DNA from: an uncultured bacterium | Lineage (GTDB): Bacteria; Actinomycetota; Coriobacteriia; Coriobacteriales; Coriobacteriaceae | Assembly (NCBI GenBank): GCA_905216045.1 | Contig: CAJMSL010000066.1 | Span: 1-9,778 of the forward strand | Direction: 5' to 3' | DNA length: 9,778 nucleotides | Part shown: one piece after another, positions 5,708 to 9,778 of the stretch | Numbering within the stretch: position 1 is the first letter of the stretch | How the letters are laid out: each line of letters opens with the position of its first letter | Notes under the pieces: generated by a model | Seen by the model: the letters and a program-made list of their open reading frames with translations, nothing else | The model's database searches: none | What the model was told of the DNA's origin: nothing | Translations under genes and position numbers: made by a program

Positions 5708-6571
5708 CTACGCGCTAATGTCCTTGAATCCCTCGCCGAAGGCTTCCGTAACGTCAGCGACCGTCACGATGGCGTGAGGATCGCGCTCGCGCACGATCGT
5801 CTTGAGGGTATTGAGCTCTCGACGGCTCACGATGACCATAATCACCGGCTTCTCGGCACCCGAATACATGCCAGTCGCCTTAAACTTGGTACAACCACGA
5901 CCCAGGCCATACATGATATCGGCAGCGATATCAGGGAACTTGTCCGAGATGATGAGTACCATACGGCGCTTGTTGCCACCATCGACCACGGCATCGATCA
6001 CGTAGCCGCTAATGACCATCGAAAGGCCTGCATATAGTGCGTTTTCGATTGAAAAGACCGGAGCCGACAGCGCGCATACGGCAACATCGATCGCCATGAC
6101 GGTCGCGCCCACCGGCAGCGAGGTATTACGCGAGATGGTGTTGGCGCCGGCGCGCAACACCTTGCCGTAACCGATGCCCGTAATAATGCCGCCCCACATG
6201 GCGGGAAGCATCAGGTCCGCATCCGCCAGAGGTGCTACAAACGGGGCGAACAGATCGGTAAAGAAGCCCAGCAGCACAAAGCCCGTCGCGGTCTGCACCA
6301 CGTAGAACATGCCACCTTCGCGCATAACGACCAGCAACAGCAAGGCGTTCATCACGATCGTCTGAATACCAACGGGAAGCGATAGGCCACGCGATGCGCC
6401 GACCGCCTGGATAATGGTGGCAAGGCCCGTAACGCCACCGGCAGCAAGGCCGTTGGGAATCAAAAACAGGTCGGTCGCAATAGCGGCCAGAGCGCACCCC
6501 AACATAATCTGGGGCAGGTCGTGAAAGAAGTTCATCGATAGAATGCGCTTGATGTCCAGACGATATGCCAT
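5708..6571 (-). CDS. YitT-family integral membrane protein (DUF161 plus DUF2179)
   Basis: This is a multi-pass membrane protein of the YitT family, whose function is not established. From the ATG at 6571 it has 287 residues, the usual family length. The N-terminal two-thirds hold several hydrophobic segments, including PQIMLGCALAAIATDLFLIP followed by NGLAAGGVTGLATII, then QTIVMNALLLLVVM, the helix before FFTDLFAPF, WGGIITGIGYG, and the segment ending ISGYVIDAVVDGG. The C-terminal soluble domain (about the last 85 residues) matches the DUF2179 pattern: RRMVLIISDKFPDIAADI, GRGCTKFKATGMYSG, VIMVIVSRREL and DPHAIVTVADVTEAFGEGF. The ATG at 6571 has GAGGGAGG four bases upstream. An in-frame GTG at 6595 lies inside the terminator stem and has no ribosome-binding site, so it is rejected as the start. 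The stop is TAG. The gene is not obviously related in function to its neighbours. Confidence 0.88.
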   Translation of the reverse strand: MAYRLDIKRILSMNFFHDLPQIMLGCALAAIATDLFLIPNGLAAGGVTGLATIIQAVGASRGLSLPVGIQTIVMNALLLLVVMREGGMFYVVQTATGFVLLGFFTDLFAPFVAPLADADLMLPAMWGGIITGIGYGKVLRAGANTISRNTSLPVGATVMAIDVAVCALSAPVFSIENALYAGLSMVISGYVIDAVVDGGNKRRMVLIISDKFPDIAADIMYGLGRGCTKFKATGMYSGAEKPVIMVIVSRRELNTLKTIVRERDPHAIVTVADVTEAFGEGFKDISA

Positions 6572-6575
6572 GCTG

Positions 6576-6583
6576 CCTCCCTC
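6576..6583 (-). promoter_or_regulatory. Ribosome-binding site of yitT
   Basis: GAGGGAGG on the minus strand, four bases before the ATG at 6571 and directly abutting the T-run of the upstream terminator. It fixes the start codon at 6571. Confidence 0.8.
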
Positions 6584-6612
6584 AAAAAAGCGCACCCCAT
6601 CGGATGCGCTTT
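6584..6612 (-). terminator. Rho-independent terminator or attenuator in the yitT leader
   Basis: On the minus strand AAAGCGCATCC (6612-6602) pairs with GGGTGCGCTTT (6597-6587), an 11-bp stem with one G-U pair and the loop GATG. The stem and tail end in six T (6589-6584). It has the full intrinsic-terminator form. Its T-run ends 12 bases before the yitT ATG and touches the yitT ribosome-binding site, so any yitT transcript that starts upstream must pass through it. Confidence 0.75.
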
Positions 6613-6647
6613 GAACTTCTTCTTGTATTCGATTCTACCGATTCGCC

Positions 6648-6710
6648 GGACAAAAACCACCCCTGCGCAGGGTTTGCTCTGGATACAAAACCACCCTGCT
6701 GGGAGGGTTT
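6648..6710 (-). repeat. Two tandem terminator-like hairpin units after prfB
   Basis: Two related units lie in tandem, 6710-6681 and 6675-6648. On the minus strand both begin AAACCCT, can fold through CCC/GGG or CCCT/AGGG pairing with outer AAA/TTT, and end GTGGTTTT(T)GT followed by CC. The first has a CCC/GGG stem with an AGCA loop and an outer AAAA/TTTT pairing. The second contains the perfect palindrome CCCTGCGCAGGG. They may act as weak terminators for secA-prfB or form part of a structured yitT leader. Confidence 0.5.
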
Positions 6711-6723
6711 TAATCCATTTCCA

Positions 6724-6743
6724 CATAAACCGGGCGGTTTATG
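6724..6743 (-). other. Small hairpin overlapping the prfB stop codon
   Basis: CATAAACC (6743-6736) and GGTTTATG (6731-6724) form a perfect 8-bp stem with a GCCC loop. The TAA stop codon of prfB lies inside the stem. There is no T-run. It may protect the 3' end or be the first of the series of hairpins in this gap. Confidence 0.45.
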
Positions 6744-7887
6744 CAGACGGGGTCTCCGCGTCAGCGTTGCCGGTGGCCCAGCGATGGTAGCCAATAACAA
6801 ACGGGTCCAGGTCGCCATCGTCAAGAACGGCCTCGACATTGCTGGTCTCCACGCCCGAGCGCAGGTCCTTGACCATCTGGTACGGGTAGAGCACGTAGCT
6901 GCGGATCTGGTTGCCAAAACCAATCGTGGTCTTGGGTCCGCGGATCTCATCGAGCGCCTCGGCGCGCTTCTCGAGCTCAATCTCGTACAGGCGAGCCTTG
7001 AGGATCTGCATGCACGCGGCCTTGTTCTGGATCTGGCTGCGCTCGTTTTGGCAGGTGACCACAATGCCGCTGGGGAAATGCGTCACGCGCACGGCGGAGT
7101 CGGTGGTGTTGACGCCCTGACCGCCCGGGCCGCTCGCGTGGTACACGTCCACGCGGATGTCATCGGGACTAATTTCGATGTCGATATCATCGGGTAGCAC
7201 GGGGATGACCTCGACGCCGGCAAACGTGGTCTGGCGGCGCTTCTTGTCGTCGGTGGGGCTGATGCGCACCAAGCGGTGGACGCCGGCCTCGGCGCGCAGC
7301 ATGCCAAATGCGTCCTTGCCCTCGACGGTAAAGGTCGCGCGGTCGATGCCGATGACCTCGGCTGCGGGACAGTCGTTGATGGTGACCTTCCAGCCGCGAC
7401 GCTGGCAGTACTTCATGTACATCTTAAAGAGCATGAAAGTCCAGTCCTGGGCCTCCAGACCACCCTGTCCGGGCTTGATGGTCACAATGGCATCGCCGTG
7501 ATCGAACTCACCGGTAAACCAGCTCGAAAGCTCAAGCTCATCGATGGCACGGGCCAGGCGCTCAGCCGTGGCTGCAGCCTCCTCGCGAAGGGCGGCGGCG
7601 TCGGGGTCATCCCCCATCTCCTCGGCAAGCTCCAGCGCGGCGCGGGCATCGGAAAGCTCGCCCCGCGCGGTATCCACGGCAGCGATATCTTCCTTGGTAC
7701 GCGCGATCTCCTCCATGGTGGCACGGGCGGCGTCGGCGTCATCCCAAAAGCCAGGGGCAACACTTTTGGCCTCGAGCTCGGTCACGCGCGTGCGCTTTTC
7801 GTCCAAATGGAGATACGACTCGACCTCGCCGAGCCGGTCCGCGAACGCGTCCAGCTCGGCGGGCGTTACCTCTAAAGCCTCAGCCAT
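6739..7887 (-). CDS. prfB: Peptide chain release factor 2 (RF2)
   Basis: This class I release factor enters the ribosomal A site at stop codons and triggers hydrolysis of peptidyl-tRNA. The 382 residues are a normal length. The N-terminal helical domain (about 1-120) is followed by the region with PGQGGLEAQDWTFMLFKMY, the codon-recognition domain, and the catalytic GGQ loop ASGPGGQGVNTTDSAVRVTH (GGQ at 255-257). The C-terminal part contains CQNERSQIQNKAACMQIL. The frame is continuous from the ATG at 7887, so the autoregulatory +1 frameshift of many prfB genes is absent, as is common in Actinomycetota. At the codon-recognition tripeptide this protein reads Ser210-Pro211-Thr212 (VRISPTDDKKRRQTTF), whereas standard RF2 has Ser-Pro-Phe. 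The other RF2 features argue against RF1, which has Pro-Ala/x-Thr there. The start overlaps the secA stop as TAATG, so translation is coupled. Confidence 0.96.
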   Translation of the reverse strand: MAEALEVTPAELDAFADRLGEVESYLHLDEKRTRVTELEAKSVAPGFWDDADAARATMEEIARTKEDIAAVDTARGELSDARAALELAEEMGDDPDAAALREEAAATAERLARAIDELELSSWFTGEFDHGDAIVTIKPGQGGLEAQDWTFMLFKMYMKYCQRRGWKVTINDCPAAEVIGIDRATFTVEGKDAFGMLRAEAGVHRLVRISPTDDKKRRQTTFAGVEVIPVLPDDIDIEISPDDIRVDVYHASGPGGQGVNTTDSAVRVTHFPSGIVVTCQNERSQIQNKAACMQILKARLYEIELEKRAEALDEIRGPKTTIGFGNQIRSYVLYPYQMVKDLRSGVETSNVEAVLDDGDLDPFVIGYHRWATGNADAETPSA

Positions 7888-9778
7888 TAACGATTCCTGC
7901 CGTGGCAGTACTTAAACTTCTTGCCGCTACCGCAGGGGCACGGGTCGTTGCGGCCCACGTTGACGTACGGATCGTCGCTCTCGGACTTGCGATAGGTGGT
8001 CACCTTGCCACCGTTGTTGACGGCAGCCGGTCCGCCTTGGACAGCCGTGCGGGCCTGCACCTGCGCCTGCTTGCGCAGCACCGAGTCGCCGTTGTCACCA
8101 TCGACCTCGGCAGGACCGGAGAAGCGCGCGCCCTCGAGCGCGGGCTCCTCCTTGTGCTCCACGGCACGCGGGGCAGCCTTGATCTCGATGCGCAGAACCG
8201 TGCGCAGGTAATCCTCATACATGGTATCGACGAGTATCTGGAACGCGCCGTAGGCCTCGGTCTTGTACTCAACCAGCGGGTCGCGCTGGCCAAAGCCGCG
8301 CAGGCCGATGCCGGTCTTGAGGTAGTCCATCTCCTGCAGGTAGTTCATCCAGCGGGTATCGATGACGCGCAGCATGACCTGGGTGTTGAGCTCGCGCATC
8401 AGGTCCTCGCCCAAGCGCTCGGCCTTCATGTTGTAGCACTTCTCTACGTAAGCCAGGACATCGGCAGCCAGGGCCTCATAATCCTCGTCGGGGAACTTCG
8501 GCGTATCGATGTGGCCGGTGAGCTCCACAACCCACTTGCGCAGGCCCTCCAGGTCGCGCTCACCATCGTGACTGTCCTTGGTGCAGAACTCCTGCACGCA
8601 ACGGTAGACGGTATCGTGCATGACCTCGGTGATGTGGTCGGTCAGGTCCTTGCCGTCCAGAATCTTATTGCGCTCGGCGTAGATGACCTGGCGCTGCTTG
8701 TTCATGACGTCGTCGTACTCAAGGACGCTCTTACGCATGGAGAAGTTGATGCTCTCGACCTTGTGCTGGGCGCTCTCGACGGCCTTGGAGATGATCTTGT
8801 GCTGGATGGGCATGTCGTCGCCCATGTCGGCCGTGACCATCATCTTGGAGACGCGGTCCATCTTGTCGCCGCCGAACAGGCGCATGAGGTCGTCCTCGAG
8901 CGACAAGTAGAACTGGGTCTCGCCCGGATCGCCCTGACGGCCGGAACGGCCACGCAGCTGGTTGTCGATACGGCGGGAGTCGTGGCGCTCGGTGCCGATG
9001 ATGAACAGGCCCCCCGCCTGGCGCACCTGCTCGGCCTCGCCCGCAATCTCATCCTTATGCTGGCGGAGCTTCGCGGCGAAGAGGGCGCGCGCATCGAGAA
9101 TCTCCTGATTGTCCGTCTCGGCATAGCCCGTGGCCTCGGCGATCAGCTCGTCGGAGAGCCCCGCGCGGCGCATGTCGTCCTTGGCCATATACTCCGCATT
9201 GCCGCCGAGCATGATATCGGTACCACGGCCGGCCATGTTCGTCGCGACCGTGACTGCGCCGAGCTTACCGGCCTGCGCGACGATCTCGGCTTCCTTTTCG
9301 TGGTTCTTCGCGTTTAAGAGGTTGTGCTTGATGCCCTCGCGGGAGAGCAGATACGAGAGCTTTTCGTTCTTTTCGATCGACACCGTACCGACCAGCACGG
9401 GCTGCCCCTTCTCGTGGCAGGCCGTGACCTGATTGATGACGGCGCGGTACTTGCCCGCCTCGGTCTTATAGACGGAGTCCTCGTTGTCGATACGGATGAC
9501 GGGCTTGTTCGTCGGCACCTCGATGATATCGAGCTTATAGATGGTGCTGAATTCCTCCTCCTCGGTCAGCGCCGTACCGGTCATACCGGAGAGTTTGCTG
9601 TACAGGCGGAAGTAGTTCTGGAACGTGATGGTCGCGAGCGTCTTGCTCTCGCGCTGGACGGAGACATGCTCCTTGGCCTCGATGGCCTGATGCAGGCCCT
9701 CGGAATACCGGCGGCCGAACATCAGACGGCCCGTGAACTCGTCGACGATGATGATCTCACCGTCCTTGATAACGTAGT
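7887..9778 (-). CDS. secA: Preprotein translocase ATPase SecA, C-terminal two-thirds (5' end outside window)
   Basis: SecA is the motor ATPase that pushes unfolded preproteins through SecYEG. The window holds 629 codons and the TAA stop. The first visible residues (YVIKDGEIIIVDEFTGRL, then MFGRRYSEGLHQAIEAKE) lie before the second nucleotide-binding domain. Then come KLSGMTGTALTEEEEF, VGTVSIEKNEKLSYLL, MAGRGTDIMLGG and IIGTERHDSRRIDNQLRGRS, followed by GRQGDPGETQFYLSLEDDLM, all helicase-motor motifs of SecA. The helical scaffold and wing follow (MRKSVLEYDDVMNKQRQVIY; RWMNYLQEMDYLKTGIGLRG). The C-terminus has a low-complexity linker and then the zinc-binding SEC-C motif NDPCPCGSGKKFKYCHG (CxCx8CH), used for SecB or ribosome contacts. 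No damage is visible. The stop overlaps the prfB start by one base. It is annotated as running off the window because the frame stays open past 9778. Confidence 0.98.
   Translation of the reverse strand, partial: YVIKDGEIIIVDEFTGRLMFGRRYSEGLHQAIEAKEHVSVQRESKTLATITFQNYFRLYSKLSGMTGTALTEEEEFSTIYKLDIIEVPTNKPVIRIDNEDSVYKTEAGKYRAVINQVTACHEKGQPVLVGTVSIEKNEKLSYLLSREGIKHNLLNAKNHEKEAEIVAQAGKLGAVTVATNMAGRGTDIMLGGNAEYMAKDDMRRAGLSDELIAEATGYAETDNQEILDARALFAAKLRQHKDEIAGEAEQVRQAGGLFIIGTERHDSRRIDNQLRGRSGRQGDPGETQFYLSLEDDLMRLFGGDKMDRVSKMMVTADMGDDMPIQHKIISKAVESAQHKVESINFSMRKSVLEYDDVMNKQRQVIYAERNKILDGKDLTDHITEVMHDTVYRCVQEFCTKDSHDGERDLEGLRKWVVELTGHIDTPKFPDEDYEALAADVLAYVEKCYNMKAERLGEDLMRELNTQVMLRVIDTRWMNYLQEMDYLKTGIGLRGFGQRDPLVEYKTEAYGAFQILVDTMYEDYLRTVLRIEIKAAPRAVEHKEEPALEGARFSGPAEVDGDNGDSVLRKQAQVQARTAVQGGPAAVNNGGKVTTYRKSESDDPYVNVGRNDPCPCGSGKKFKYCHGRNR

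Noticed and set aside
6572..6595. Upstream GTG start adding eight residues to YitT
   Set aside because: The GTG lies in the terminator stem and lacks a ribosome-binding site. The ATG at 6571 has GAGGGAGG at good spacing.
7800..7887. Programmed +1 frameshift in prfB
   Set aside because: The reading frame is continuous from ATG through the region where the frameshift stop lies in other bacteria (ESYLHLDEKRTRV), so no frameshift is needed.
7902..9317. Long plus-strand open frame of 471 codons opposite secA
   Set aside because: It is the antisense shadow of an unmistakable secA. G+C-rich codon structure commonly leaves the opposite strand open, and the translation shows only repetitive Leu/Val/Ala/His content with no recognisable family.

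Overview
This window looks like chromosomal housekeeping DNA from a G+C-rich member of the Actinomycetota, most likely a Coriobacteriia gut bacterium of the Collinsella type. The taxon is inferred. It rests on the linkage secA-prfB...ftsE-ftsX-rnr, a prfB without the programmed frameshift, a two-subunit transketolase, and intergenic spaces full of palindromic repeats. All eight genes are on the minus strand, so transcription runs from high to low coordinates. Both ends of the window cut a gene.

Layout in transcription order: secA (9778-7887, 5' end outside the window) overlaps prfB (7887-6739) by one base. A cluster of hairpins (6743-6584) ends this unit and forms the leader of a YitT-family membrane protein gene (6571-5708). 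A 207-base gap follows, then a transketolase pair: tkt N-subunit (5500-4670) and tkt C-subunit (4668-3727). The C-subunit is interrupted by an in-frame TAA. A 526-base repeat-rich gap (3726-3201) holds three separate inverted repeats, a short tandem repeat and the ftsE promoter region. Next come ftsE (3200-1980, with a long N-terminal extension) and ftsX (1993-1073), which overlap by 14 bases, then a strong terminator, another inverted repeat, and the 5' two-fifths or so of rnr (877-1, 3' end outside the window).

The genes fall into four jobs. They are protein export and translation termination (SecA, RF2), sugar-phosphate metabolism (split transketolase), cell-division cell-wall hydrolase control (FtsEX), and RNA turnover (RNase R). 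YitT is of unknown function.

The points most worth a second look are these. (1) A same-length replacement of seven codons exactly at the transketolase signature motif of the C-subunit creates a stop codon. (2) The release factor 2 carries Ser-Pro-Thr instead of the canonical Ser-Pro-Phe tripeptide, and none of the seven visible gene ends uses TGA. (3) An intrinsic terminator sits 12 bases upstream of the yitT start codon, which leaves no room for a promoter between them. (4) FtsE has a cytoplasmic Pro/Ala/Gln-rich extension of about 170 residues. (5) Several unrelated palindromic intergenic elements are present. I see no phage, CRISPR, tRNA, rRNA or obvious defence genes, and no clearly new multi-gene system.
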